64,000 bases of DNA from NCBI GenBank assembly GCA_946558465.1, contig CAMNTM010000007.1:1-64000 (forward strand), read 5' to 3'. Source of the DNA: an uncultured Lachnospiraceae bacterium. GTDB taxonomy: Bacteria > Bacillota > Clostridia > Lachnospirales > Lachnospiraceae. Position 1 is the stretch's first letter, and every line of letters begins with the position of its first letter. Shown here in pieces: positions 1-9,169 of the stretch. The position numbers were made by a program, and so were the translations under genes. A model generated the notes under the pieces. The model had not been told where the DNA came from. It made no database searches and worked only from the letters and a program-made list of their open reading frames with translations.

Positions 1-8
1 GGTGCCAT

Positions 9-317
9 ATGTACGCGATTATAGCAACAGGTGGTAAACAGTACAAAGTAGCCGAGGGCGATATCATTAAAGTAGAAAAGCTTGGTGTGGAAGCCGGCGA
101 GACTTATACCTTTAACCAGGTGCTTGCAGTGAACAACAACGGACTGAAGATTGGTAATCCGGTTGTTGAAGGTGCAACAGTTGAGGCTTCTGTAGTGGAA
201 AACGGAAAAGCGAAGAAGGTTATTGTTTACAAATACAAGAGAAAATCCGGATACCACAAAAAGAACGGTCACAGACAGCAGTATACCGCAGTTAAGATTG
301 ACAAGATCAATGCTTAA
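9..317 (+). CDS. rplU: 50S ribosomal protein L21
   Basis: [18 protein letters not shown] start and [15 protein letters not shown]-terminus; followed by prp and rpmA. Confidence 0.98.
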   Translation: MYAIIATGGKQYKVAEGDIIKVEKLGVEAGETYTFNQVLAVNNNGLKIGNPVVEGATVEASVVENGKAKKVIVYKYKRKSGYHKKNGHRQQYTAVKIDKINA

Positions 318-334
318 TATCCGGAGATAAGTCT

Positions 335-667
335 ATGATTCATGCAGTAATTTATGAGAGCCGTGATAAGGTGTGTGCAGGTTTTTATCTTCAGGGGCAT
401 GCCGGGTATGCTGAGGAAGGACAGGACATTATATGTGCTGCAGTGTCGGTGCTGGTAATTAATACAGTCAACGCGATTGAGGCATTTACGCAGGACGATA
501 TTTCTGTTGTTTCTTCTGAAGAGAACGGAACGATCGAATGCCGTCTTAAAGAAAAGCCTTCCCAGGAAACGGATCTGCTTCTTAAGACAATGATTCTAGG
601 ACTTAAGGATATAGCGGAAGAAGACAACTATAAAGAGTATATTGATTTAACATTCGAGGAGGTGTAA
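335..667 (+). CDS. prp: Ribosomal-processing cysteine protease Prp (YsxB-like)
   Basis: [20 protein letters not shown] catalytic His/Cys region; between rplU and rpmA. Confidence 0.95.
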   Translation: MIHAVIYESRDKVCAGFYLQGHAGYAEEGQDIICAAVSVLVINTVNAIEAFTQDDISVVSSEENGTIECRLKEKPSQETDLLLKTMILGLKDIAEEDNYKEYIDLTFEEV

Positions 668-672
668 CAACC

Positions 673-957
673 ATGATGAGATTAAATCTTCAGTTTTTTG
701 CACATAAAAAGGGAGTTGGTTCCACAAAAAACGGCCGTGATTCCGAGTCTAAAAGACTGGGCGCTAAGAGAGCTGACGGACAGTTTGTAAAAGCAGGAAA
801 TATCCTTTACAGACAGCGTGGAACAAAGATTCATCCAGGCGTCAATGTAGGACGCGGAGGCGACGATACTTTGTTTGCACTGGCTGACGGTGTTGTAAGA
901 TTTGAGAGAAAAGGAAGAGATAAGAAACAGGTTTCTATCTATCCGGTAGCTGAATAA
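673..957 (+). CDS. rpmA: 50S ribosomal protein L27 with cleavable N-terminal extension
   Basis: [30 protein letters not shown]; canonical L27. Confidence 0.98.
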   Translation: MMRLNLQFFAHKKGVGSTKNGRDSESKRLGAKRADGQFVKAGNILYRQRGTKIHPGVNVGRGGDDTLFALADGVVRFERKGRDKKQVSIYPVAE

Positions 958-968
958 AAAATGCGTAA

Positions 969-1007
969 AAGGGTGTTGCAAAAAGGATAGCAGCACCCTT
1001 CTTTTGT
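969..1007 (+). terminator. Intrinsic terminator/attenuator between rpmA and obgE
   Basis: Stem AAGGGTGTTGC / GCAGCACCCTT followed by CTTTTGT. Confidence 0.7.
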
Positions 1008-1025
1008 AGAAAGAGGAATTATATT

Positions 1026-2312
1026 ATGTTTGCAGACAGAGCAAAGATATTTATCAGATCCGGAAAAGGCGGAGACGGACATATCAGCTTCCGGAGAGAG
1101 CTGTATGTGCCTAACGGCGGACCGGACGGAGGAGACGGAGGACGAGGGGGAGACGTGATTTTTGAGGTAGATGACGGCCTGAATACCCTTCAAGATTACC
1201 GCCATTGTCGAAAATATGCTGCAAAAGACGGTGAACCGGGAGGAAAGCGCAGATGTCATGGAAGGGATGCAGAGGATATCATTCTTAAGGTCCCGGAGGG
1301 TACTGTTATTAAGGAAGCAGAATCCGGCAGGGTAATTGCCGATATGTCCGGGGAAAACCGACGCCAGGTCATATTAAAGGGAGGAAAGGGCGGTATCGGA
1401 AATCAGCATTTTGCAACTGCCACCATGCAGGTTCCCAAATACGCCAAGCCAGGACAGCCGGCTCAGGAGCTGTGGGTAAATCTTGAGCTTAAGGTAATCG
1501 CCGACGTAGGGCTTGTAGGCTTTCCAAATGTCGGAAAATCTACATTTCTTTCACGTGTGAGCAATGCAAGACCTAAGATTGCCAACTATCATTTTACAAC
1601 TTTAAATCCAAATCTAGGCGTGGTAGATCTGGAAGGAGCCGGCGGATTTGTGATTGCAGATATTCCGGGACTAATAGAAGGGGCTTCTGAAGGCGTGGGT
1701 CTGGGACATGAATTCCTGCGTCATATTGAGCGGACAAAAATGATGATTCACGTGGTAGATGCCGCCGGAAGCGAAGGGCGTGATCCGGTAGAAGATGTCT
1801 ATAAAATTAATGAAGAACTTAGAAACTATAATACACAAATTGCAGAACGTCCGCAGGTAATTGCCGCCAATAAAACAGATCTGATTTATGAAAATGGCAG
1901 CGAAAGCCCCCTAAAACGGCTGAAGAAAGAATTCGAACCGCAGGGGATTCGTGTTTTTCCCATCTCCGGCGCAACAGGGGCAGGAATCCGGGAGCTTCTT
2001 TATTATGTCTCCGGGGAGCTCGAAAAGCTGGACAGCGCGCCAATTGTATTCCAGCAGGAATATTTTCCGGAGGAGGAGCTCCTTTATGTAGATCTTCCTT
2101 ATACAGTAGAAAAGGAAGAGGATGTGTACGTAGTAGAAGGACCGAAAATAGAGAAAATGCTTGGATATACGAATCTGGATTCCGAAAAGGGCTTCGCATT
2201 TTTCCAGAAGTTTCTAAAAGATACCGGTATTCTGGCCGATTTGGAAGCTGCCGGAATACAAGAAGGTGATACTGTCCGGATGTACGGCCTTCAGTTTGAT
2301 TATTATAAATAA
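1026..2312 (+). CDS. obgE: GTPase Obg
   Basis: Gly-rich N-domain, GFPNVGKST, DIPGLIEGA, NKTD; C-terminal OCT domain. Confidence 0.98.
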   Translation: MFADRAKIFIRSGKGGDGHISFRRELYVPNGGPDGGDGGRGGDVIFEVDDGLNTLQDYRHCRKYAAKDGEPGGKRRCHGRDAEDIILKVPEGTVIKEAESGRVIADMSGENRRQVILKGGKGGIGNQHFATATMQVPKYAKPGQPAQELWVNLELKVIADVGLVGFPNVGKSTFLSRVSNARPKIANYHFTTLNPNLGVVDLEGAGGFVIADIPGLIEGASEGVGLGHEFLRHIERTKMMIHVVDAAGSEGRDPVEDVYKINEELRNYNTQIAERPQVIAANKTDLIYENGSESPLKRLKKEFEPQGIRVFPISGATGAGIRELLYYVSGELEKLDSAPIVFQQEYFPEEELLYVDLPYTVEKEEDVYVVEGPKIEKMLGYTNLDSEKGFAFFQKFLKDTGILADLEAAGIQEGDTVRMYGLQFDYYK

Positions 2313-2329
2313 AGATAAAGGAGCAGAAT

Positions 2330-2620
2330 ATGACGACAAAACAGAGAGCTTATTTGAAAAGTCTCGCCATGAACATGGATGCTGTCCTTCAGGTGGGAAA
2401 GAGCAGCATGACGCCTGAATTCACAAAAGCAGTAAAAGAGGCTCTTGATGCAAGAGAGCTAATTAAAATAAGCGTGCTGAAAAACTGCGCGGATGATCCG
2501 AGGGAGCTCGCTGTCCTGCTGGCTGAACGTACTCGTTCTCAAGTAGTCCAGGTTATTGGAAAAAAAATCGTCCTCTATAAAGAGGGGCAGGATAAAAATA
2601 AAAGGATTCAGCTTCCATAA
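2330..2620 (+). CDS. yhbY: YhbY family RNA-binding protein (CRM domain)
   Basis: MTTKQRAYLKSLAMNMDAVLQVGKSSMTPEF; Obg-YhbY-NadD gene order. Confidence 0.93.
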   Translation: MTTKQRAYLKSLAMNMDAVLQVGKSSMTPEFTKAVKEALDARELIKISVLKNCADDPRELAVLLAERTRSQVVQVIGKKIVLYKEGQDKNKRIQLP

Positions 2621-2653
2621 AAGTTTTATTACCGGAGAAAAGGAGCAGTGACC

Positions 2654-3271
2654 ATGAAAATCGGAATCATGGGAGGTACTTTTGATCCTATCCATAACGG
2701 ACACCTGATGCTGGGGAAGGCAGCACTTGAACAATTTCTGCTGGATGAGGTGTGGTTTATGCCTAACGGCAATCCTCCCCATAAGAAAAGCTCTGCTATT
2801 CAGTCGGATGTAAAAAGAAGAGCAGAGATGACAGAACTTGCAATTAAAGATTACCCGTATTTTCGTCTGGAGCTCTATGAAGCAAAGAAGGAGAGTATTT
2901 CATATTCTTGGGAAACACTGGAGTTTTTTACAAAAACCCGGACAGAGGATGATTTTTATTTTATTGTCGGAGCTGACTCCTTATTTGCAATAGAAACTTG
3001 GGCCAGGCCGGAGCGGATTTTTGCTGTATGCACAATATTAGCGGCATACCGGGATAATATTGACACTCCCTGCAAGATGCAGATGCAGATAGAATATTTA
3101 CGGGAAAAATACGGGGCAGAAATTCGGCTTCTGGAAGCTCCCCTTATGAAAATTTCCTCTCATGAGCTTCGGCAAATGCTGACGGCGGGGGAAAGCGTCA
3201 GCGGTTTTCTGCCGGAAAGGGTTGAAAAATATATTAAAAAGGAAGGGTTATATGGAGCGGAAGATAAGTAA
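2654..3271 (+). CDS. nadD: Nicotinate-nucleotide adenylyltransferase
   Basis: GIMGGTFDPIHNGHL nucleotidyltransferase motif; internal ATG at 2654 preferred over GTG at 2648. Confidence 0.96.
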   Translation: MKIGIMGGTFDPIHNGHLMLGKAALEQFLLDEVWFMPNGNPPHKKSSAIQSDVKRRAEMTELAIKDYPYFRLELYEAKKESISYSWETLEFFTKTRTEDDFYFIVGADSLFAIETWARPERIFAVCTILAAYRDNIDTPCKMQMQIEYLREKYGAEIRLLEAPLMKISSHELRQMLTAGESVSGFLPERVEKYIKKEGLYGAEDK

Positions 3272-3845
3272 GCTGCGGCGCAGGCTAAAAAGCGAACTGG
3301 ACAGAGAACGTTACGAGCATACACTGGGAGTCATGTATACTTCTGCAGCACTTGCTATGTGCCACGGTGAAGACCTTGAGCATGCACTTCTGGCAGGGCT
3401 TCTTCACGACTGTGCAAAATGTATTCCCGGAGATAAAAAAATAAAATTATGCAGTAAATATCATCTAAGTATATCGGAGATAGAGCGGGAAAATCCAAGT
3501 CTTCTTCATGCAAAACTTGGCGCGTTTCTTGCGGCTAAGAAATACCATATAAAAAATAAAGAGATTCTGGATGCTATCACAAGTCATACAACCGGACGGC
3601 CCCAGATGAGTCTTTTAGAGAAGATAGTATATATTGCAGATTATATGGAGCCGGGGCGTGAAGAGCTCCCTGACATGCCAGAGGTCCGCAGGCTCGCATT
3701 TCACAATATTGATGAGTGCTTATACAGGATACTTAAGGATTCTCTTATATACCTTAACGGTAAAAATATAAGTATCGACCCAATGACAGAAAAAACATAT
3801 TTATATTATAAAGAAAAACTGGGAAAACAGGAGGAAATACTATGA
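3252..3845 (+). CDS. yqeK: HD domain protein YqeK (bis(5'-nucleosyl)-tetraphosphatase family)
   Basis: HD motif GLLHDCAKC; overlaps the end of nadD; start placed at MERKISK. Confidence 0.92.
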   Translation: MERKISKLRRRLKSELDRERYEHTLGVMYTSAALAMCHGEDLEHALLAGLLHDCAKCIPGDKKIKLCSKYHLSISEIERENPSLLHAKLGAFLAAKKYHIKNKEILDAITSHTTGRPQMSLLEKIVYIADYMEPGREELPDMPEVRRLAFHNIDECLYRILKDSLIYLNGKNISIDPMTEKTYLYYKEKLGKQEEIL

Positions 3846-4192
3846 AACAGGCAATAGATATGGTCAAAACTGCTTATCATGCATTAGAGGATAAAAAAGG
3901 AGAGAATATCAAGGTTATTGATATTTCCGGAATTTCCGTGATGGCAGATTATTTTGTGATAACAAACGGAACAAGCGACAGCCAGGTAAGGGCACTGGTA
4001 GAAAATACAGACGAAAAAATGCATCAGGCCGGCTATAACTTAAAACAGCAGGAAGGAAAGGGCGGAGCCTGGGTTTTGATGGATTATGGTGATATCATTA
4101 TTCATGTATTTGATAAAGAGGGCCGCTCCTTCTATAATTTGGAAAGAATCTGGGGTGACGGGGTTGTTGTAGAAAATGTAGAAAAAATATAG
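3842..4192 (+). CDS. rsfS: Ribosome silencing factor
   Basis: IDISGISVMADYFVITNGTSDSQVRAL and WVLMDYGDIIIHVF motifs. Confidence 0.96.
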   Translation: MKQAIDMVKTAYHALEDKKGENIKVIDISGISVMADYFVITNGTSDSQVRALVENTDEKMHQAGYNLKQQEGKGGAWVLMDYGDIIIHVFDKEGRSFYNLERIWGDGVVVENVEKI

Positions 4193-4224
4193 TAGTTCTT
4201 TATTATACTACTATAATATATACA

Positions 4225-4273
4225 GGGGCAGCTGCAAAATATTTATGAAACCCCAGCATTTTGCAGCTGTCCT
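4225..4273. terminator. Probable bidirectional terminator between convergent rsfS and lexA
   Basis: GGGGCAGCTGCAAAAT / ATTTTGCAGCTGTCCT long stem between convergent genes. Confidence 0.65.
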
Positions 4274-4297
4274 TATAAATCAGCTTTTTATTTTATA

Positions 4298-4915
4298 TCA
4301 TTTTATGAAACGGAACACACCGATAACTTTACCAAGAATTTGTACATCCTCTACAATAATCGGCTCCATATAATCATTTTCGGGCTGCAGTCTTATAATA
4401 CCCTCTTCCTTATAAAAGGTTTTTACTGTCGCACCATCCTCAATCAATGCAACAACCATCTCTCCGTTACGAGCAGTATTCTGCTGCTCAACAAGAACCA
4501 TATCTCCGTTAAGAATCCCTGCATTTATCATGCTTTCACCTTTCACAGTCAACATGAAGGTGGACCGGTTCGGCATGAATTCCATTGGAATAGGAAAGTA
4601 ATTTTCTATATTTTGTTCCGCGAGAAGAGGTTCTCCTGCAGCTACACGACCGATTATCGGAACATTCACCATCTCTCTGCGCATAAAATTAAATGAATCA
4701 TCCAGAATTTCAATCGCTCTTGGTTTTGTCGGATCCCGGCGTATATAGCCGTTCTTTTCAAGTGTCTCCAAATGAGAATGGACAGAAGAGGTAGATCTTA
4801 AATTTACCGCCTCACAGATATCCCTCACTGCCGGCGGAAAACCTCGTTCTAATATCTGGGACTTTATGTATTCCAGTATTTCCTGCTGTTTTGGACTAAT
4901 TTTACCCTGTGCCAT
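4298..4915 (-). CDS. lexA: LexA repressor (SOS regulator, S24 peptidase)
   Basis: N-terminal wHTH (SVHSHLETLEKNGYIRRD), GRVAAGEPLLAEQNIE cleavage region, VKGESMINAGI Ser, ATVKTF Lys. Confidence 0.97.
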   Translation of the reverse strand: MAQGKISPKQQEILEYIKSQILERGFPPAVRDICEAVNLRSTSSVHSHLETLEKNGYIRRDPTKPRAIEILDDSFNFMRREMVNVPIIGRVAAGEPLLAEQNIENYFPIPMEFMPNRSTFMLTVKGESMINAGILNGDMVLVEQQNTARNGEMVVALIEDGATVKTFYKEEGIIRLQPENDYMEPIIVEDVQILGKVIGVFRFIK

Positions 4916-5004
4916 ATTCCTTAACCTCCTTAAATAAATTAAAAATCTGCCGGCCGAATTGGTTGCTGCCTGTCGAAAATTGTACGTGTAATCTTTGTAA
5001 TCTT

Positions 5005-5033
5005 ATTCTAACACAAAAAAAGAAAAAAAGCAA
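5005..5033 (-). promoter_or_regulatory. Candidate lexA promoter (-35 TTGCTT, -10 TAGAAT, 17-nt spacer)
   Basis: Minus-strand hexamers with 17-nt spacing; -35 overlaps the SOS box at 5031-5044. Confidence 0.55.
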
Positions 5034-5044
5034 ACAAATGTTTA
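5031..5044. promoter_or_regulatory. LexA operator candidate (CAAACAAATGTTTA)
   Basis: Near-palindromic match to the Gram-positive CGAACN4GTTCG-type box, lexA-proximal. Confidence 0.6.
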
Positions 5045-5076
5045 GAAAATATGTTCGGTTATTTTTGAATAATCTA

Positions 5077-5105
5077 TTGACAAACAAATGTTTGCCATAT
5101 ATAAT
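5077..5105 (+). promoter_or_regulatory. SigA promoter of the YneA-like gene (TTGACA-N17-TATAAT)
   Basis: Consensus -35 TTGACA 5077-5082 and -10 TATAAT 5100-5105. Confidence 0.85.
5081..5094. promoter_or_regulatory. LexA operator candidate (CAAACAAATGTTTG)
   Basis: Perfect palindrome arms, inside the -35/spacer of the + promoter. Confidence 0.75.
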
Positions 5106-5112
5106 GTGTTCA

Positions 5113-5126
5113 CGAACAAAAGTTCG
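5113..5126. promoter_or_regulatory. LexA operator (CGAACAAAAGTTCG)
   Basis: Exact CGAAC-N4-GTTCG, just downstream of the predicted transcription start. Confidence 0.9.
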
Positions 5127-5154
5127 CAGATAATTACAGAGGGAGAGTTATACA

Positions 5155-5721
5155 ATGTGTACAGGACATTCTATTCGAAAAAACTGCCGCCGGCATATGC
5201 AGACAAACACGTACCATCATATATCTGCTGCTAAAAGGAAAAAAGAGAAGATATTACTAAAAAAAATATTCTTTTGTTTTTCTGCTGCCTTTTTAACGAT
5301 TTTATTCAGTATGAGTTTACCTGCAATTTTTGCAGAGGCTAATGAAACTTCGTATCGGATTGCAGCTGTATCCGCAGCTGGATATGAAGAAAAGAGCGAA
5401 AAGTATTATAAGAGCATTGAGCTTGTGTACGGCGATACACTTTGGGAAATTGCGGAGAGATACGTGGATGACAGCTATGATTCCATCTATGATTATATTG
5501 ACGAATTAAAAGAGATCAACGGTTTAATGTCAGAACATATACATGCAGGCAGATATTTAACCGTTGTATATTCTGCATCACATGATCAGACGGATATCCG
5601 TATAGATATCCCTGACGGTACAGATAAAGGTATAAATAAATATACCGGCACAGAAACAGATAAATACAACGCAGAGAAGAAAGATATAGAGCTGTCTATA
5701 CATACAGCTGGAACAGATTAG
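5155..5721 (+). CDS. YneA-like SOS-associated LysM protein (putative cell division suppressor)
   Basis: TM/signal segment then LysM-like IELVYGDTLWEIAERY...LKEINGL...IHAGRYLTVVY; divergent from lexA with SOS boxes. Confidence 0.8.
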   Translation: MCTGHSIRKNCRRHMQTNTYHHISAAKRKKEKILLKKIFFCFSAAFLTILFSMSLPAIFAEANETSYRIAAVSAAGYEEKSEKYYKSIELVYGDTLWEIAERYVDDSYDSIYDYIDELKEINGLMSEHIHAGRYLTVVYSASHDQTDIRIDIPDGTDKGINKYTGTETDKYNAEKKDIELSIHTAGTD

Positions 5722-5777
5722 TTATACAGCACAAAGGAATATATCTATACGACAAATCTCAATTTTTCCAAAAGATA

Positions 5778-5806
5778 TAGACAAAAAAAGGCGGGCATGC
5801 TATAAT
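5778..5806 (+). promoter_or_regulatory. SigA-type promoter of recombinase gene (TAGACA-N17-TATAAT)
   Basis: -35 TAGACA 5778-5783, -10 TATAAT 5801-5806. Confidence 0.65.
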
Positions 5807-5852
5807 AAGCTTCAATAAAGGGGAAAAGGCGTTAAAAGGGGGTTATTTAAAA

Positions 5853-6917
5853 ATGTCTAAACCAAAAACTTATCATGAACAGAAACAGATTGACCAGACC
5901 ATCCGTCTTAGGGAGGTTCTGACAACTCTGCCTCCGTTTGCCAGAGATTTCTTCCGGGCTATAGAACCGAGGTCCTCAGCAAGAACAAGGATAAATTATG
6001 CTTACGACATTCGTGTTTTTTTTCATTTTCTTATGGAGGTAAATCCAATTTACAGGGATTATTCTGTCACGCAGTTTAAAGTACAGGATTTGGAGAAGAT
6101 CGAGCCCGTAGATATTGAAGAATATATGGAATATTTGAAGGTCTATACGCGCAGTGAGGATGAGGAATTAATTACAAATGGAGAGCGGGGGTTAAAACGG
6201 AAGATGTCAGCACTTAGAAGCTTCTATAACTATTATTTCACACACCAGGCTATCCGTAAGAATCCTACATTGCTTGTAGATATGCCGAAGCTCCATGACA
6301 AAGCAATTATTCGTCTGGATGCAGATGAAGTAGCCCTGCTTCTTGACTACGTTGAATCAGCGGGCGATAAGCTTTCCGGACAGTCACTCGTCTACTATAA
6401 TAAAACAAAAAATCGTGATCTGGCAATTATGACACTGCTTCTTGGGACCGGGATTCGTGTTTCAGAATGTGTAGGCTTGGATATCAGCGATGTAGACTTT
6501 AAAAATAACGGAATTACCGTTACCCGAAAAGGCGGAAATCAGATGGTTGTATATTTCGGAGATGAAGTAGCCGATGCTCTGCTTCGATATATAGAAACGG
6601 ACAGAAAAGCAGCCTCACCCCTCTCCGGCCATGAAAATGCGTTATTTTTGTCTACACAAAAACGACGCATGGGTGTTCAGGCTGTCGAAAACATGGTGAA
6701 AAAATATGCCCGTCAGATAACTCCAAATAAGAAAATCACACCTCACAAGCTTCGAAGTACCTACGGCACTTCTCTTTATAAAGAGACCGGCGATATCTAT
6801 CTCGTAGCCGATGTTCTGGGACATAAGGATGTAAATACAACAAAAAAGCATTATGCGGCAATTGACGAAGACAGACGGCGTCAGGCAGCGTCAGCAGTAA
6901 AGCTTAGAGAATCCTGA
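5853..6917 (+). CDS. Tyrosine recombinase, XerS/XerC-like
   Basis: GTGIRVSE (R), TRKGGN (K), TPHKLRSTYG (HxxR), LGHKD (H), KHYAAI (Y); 354 aa, XerS-like N-domain. Confidence 0.9.
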   Translation: MSKPKTYHEQKQIDQTIRLREVLTTLPPFARDFFRAIEPRSSARTRINYAYDIRVFFHFLMEVNPIYRDYSVTQFKVQDLEKIEPVDIEEYMEYLKVYTRSEDEELITNGERGLKRKMSALRSFYNYYFTHQAIRKNPTLLVDMPKLHDKAIIRLDADEVALLLDYVESAGDKLSGQSLVYYNKTKNRDLAIMTLLLGTGIRVSECVGLDISDVDFKNNGITVTRKGGNQMVVYFGDEVADALLRYIETDRKAASPLSGHENALFLSTQKRRMGVQAVENMVKKYARQITPNKKITPHKLRSTYGTSLYKETGDIYLVADVLGHKDVNTTKKHYAAIDEDRRRQAASAVKLRES

Positions 6918-6946
6918 ATAATCCGCAGTAATCTGTCAATTATGTT

Positions 6947-7444
6947 TTATTTTTTTGAGGCTCGGACAAGTAGAATACAAAAAATAATAATAGCACCGAA
7001 GGTAAGAATCAGAGAGAACGGAAGAAACCATCTCCCCAGATTATCTCCAAATCCAGTTTCTATACTCATATACCCAAAAATCAGCATTACAATGAGCTTC
7101 AAGGATACAATCATATTTTTCAATGTACCATATACTCTGCTGCTGTTTTTCCTTGTAATATCGACACCTGTATTCCACCAATTCGGATGCCTTTCTACAA
7201 GACTTATAAATTGGTACATAAGCAGCATGAAAAACGGAGTAATCCAGACAGTCCATCTCTCTCCATAGCTATCTGCTTCTCCCGCGCTGTTATAATGCAT
7301 AGGAACTCTGTCCGGCAGGTAGTTCCAGACTGCGAGCAGATACAGGATGCTTCCTGCCTGTATTCCGATGCACAGCCATTTTACGATTTTATGATACTTC
7401 GTTTCAGTAATCTTTACCTTATTATTTTTACAGCCGTAGTCCAC
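6947..7444 (-). CDS. DUF1648-type integral membrane protein
   Basis: LPDRVPMHYNSAGEADSYG motif plus several TM segments. Confidence 0.8.
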   Translation of the reverse strand: MDYGCKNNKVKITETKYHKIVKWLCIGIQAGSILYLLAVWNYLPDRVPMHYNSAGEADSYGERWTVWITPFFMLLMYQFISLVERHPNWWNTGVDITRKNSSRVYGTLKNMIVSLKLIVMLIFGYMSIETGFGDNLGRWFLPFSLILTFGAIIIFCILLVRASKK

Positions 7445-7635
7445 TAAATCCTTCTCCTTTCTTCCCTATGCACTCTTATCCCGCATAGTATAGATTTCTG
7501 TGCATATTTCGCGCAGGCTCCATTATTATATTCCATGATATACTTTTTATGGAAAAATATCATAGAATCTGGTACAATAACTGTATTGTTCTCAAACATC
7601 GTATTTTATTAATTTTTTTAAGGAACCTATAACAT

Positions 7636-8370
7636 ATGACATTACAAAAACTTTTAAGCTACACAAGAAAAGCCGTAGACGAATACCGCATGATCTCTGA
7701 AGGCGATCGTATTGCAGTCGGCATATCCGGAGGAAAAGACAGTCTGGCACTTTTATATGCGCTTCATGGCTTGAAAAGATTTTATCCCAGCCATTTTGAA
7801 CTCGGTGCTGTCACTGTAGATTTAGGTTATTCAGAATGTGATTTTACCCCTGTCGCAAAGCTTACAAGAGAATTAGATATACCTTATAGAATCATAAAGA
7901 CAGACATCGCACACATTTTATTTGAGGAGAGAAAAGAAAGCAATCCGTGCTCTCTCTGCGCTAAAATGCGCAAAGGAGCGCTTAATCAGGCAGTTAAAGA
8001 AATGGGTTACAATAAAGTGGCGTACGCACATCATAAGGACGACATCATCGAAACGATGCTGCTTTCCCTTCTATTTGAGGGACGTTTTTATTCCTTTTCA
8101 CCCAAAAGCTATCTGGACCGCATGGATTTGACGGTAATCCGTCCCTTGATGTTTGTAGATGAAGCCGAAGTAATCGGATTTAAAAATAAATACAAGCTTC
8201 CAGTAGTTACAAGCAGATGTCCCATTGACGGCTGCACAAAACGCCAATACGCAAAAGAGCTTGTCCGAGATTTGAATCTTGCGCATCCCGGAGCAAAACA
8301 GCGGATGTTTACCGCTGTTTTGAATGGAAAGATTAAAGGATGGCCGGAACGAATCCCTCATACACGGTAA
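7636..8370 (+). CDS. TtcA-like PP-loop ATPase (tRNA 2-thiocytidine biosynthesis family)
   Basis: GISGGKDSLALL PP-loop; PCSLCAKMRKG and CPIDGC cysteines; HHKDDIIET. Confidence 0.88.
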   Translation: MTLQKLLSYTRKAVDEYRMISEGDRIAVGISGGKDSLALLYALHGLKRFYPSHFELGAVTVDLGYSECDFTPVAKLTRELDIPYRIIKTDIAHILFEERKESNPCSLCAKMRKGALNQAVKEMGYNKVAYAHHKDDIIETMLLSLLFEGRFYSFSPKSYLDRMDLTVIRPLMFVDEAEVIGFKNKYKLPVVTSRCPIDGCTKRQYAKELVRDLNLAHPGAKQRMFTAVLNGKIKGWPERIPHTR

Positions 8371-8378
8371 TTTACCGC

Positions 8379-9023
8379 CTACAGCTTCCTGTTATAATCC
8401 CGTTCCTTCAGTTCTACCAGATGCTCTATCGCCTCAGCCGTACCTTCTATACCGAGCAAAGAGCTGCTGAGACACACGTGATAGCTGTCTGCACTGCTCC
8501 ATTTTTTATTCGTATAATAATTATAATAGCTGGCACGCTTTTTATCTGTTTTATTAATCATATCCTTCGCCTTTGAATCACTTAAATCATAGATTCTTGC
8601 AATTCTTCGGATTCTCGTATCTAAATCTGCATGGATAAAAAGACTCAGTACATTATCATATTCTTCAAGAGCGTAATCTGCACATCTTCCTACCAGAATA
8701 CATGGACCCTCATCTGCAATCTTCTTAATCGCATCAAATTGTGCCAGAAACACTTTATGATTAATCGGCATATCTGTATAGCTTCCGGATGAGTAGCCAA
8801 GAGAATACGTATCCATAACTAGAGAATATAAGAAGCTGTTGGTTGGTTTTTCATCATGTGTCTCAAACAGCTCCTGACAGATGCCGCTTTCCTTCGCAGC
8901 CCGGTCCAGCATTTCTTTATCGTACAATTTAATCCCCAGATCCTCTGCGACCTTATATCCTATCTCACGTCCGGCACTGCCGAACTGCCTGCCAATCGTA
9001 ATAATTGTATTAGTTTTTGCCAT
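8379..9023 (-). CDS. Cytidylate kinase-like family protein
   Basis: ITIGRQFGSAGREIGYKVAEDLGIKLYDKEML; VGRCADYAL. Confidence 0.9.
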   Translation of the reverse strand: MAKTNTIITIGRQFGSAGREIGYKVAEDLGIKLYDKEMLDRAAKESGICQELFETHDEKPTNSFLYSLVMDTYSLGYSSGSYTDMPINHKVFLAQFDAIKKIADEGPCILVGRCADYALEEYDNVLSLFIHADLDTRIRRIARIYDLSDSKAKDMINKTDKKRASYYNYYTNKKWSSADSYHVCLSSSLLGIEGTAEAIEHLVELKERDYNRKL

Positions 9024-9169
9024 ACTACACACTCCCTTTTCCGTGTTTTACGAATCCTAAAGCCATGCGCATCCATATTCAAATGCAGCCAGCATGACCC
9101 TCCGATATTAATATCATATACATATTATATAATAATTCAGGAAATAAGTACAGAATTTTGCTTAATTTG

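Noticed and set aside
4909-5133. 74-aa + ORF in the lexA upstream region
   Set aside because: Spans the lexA promoter and LexA operators; no RBS or domain support.
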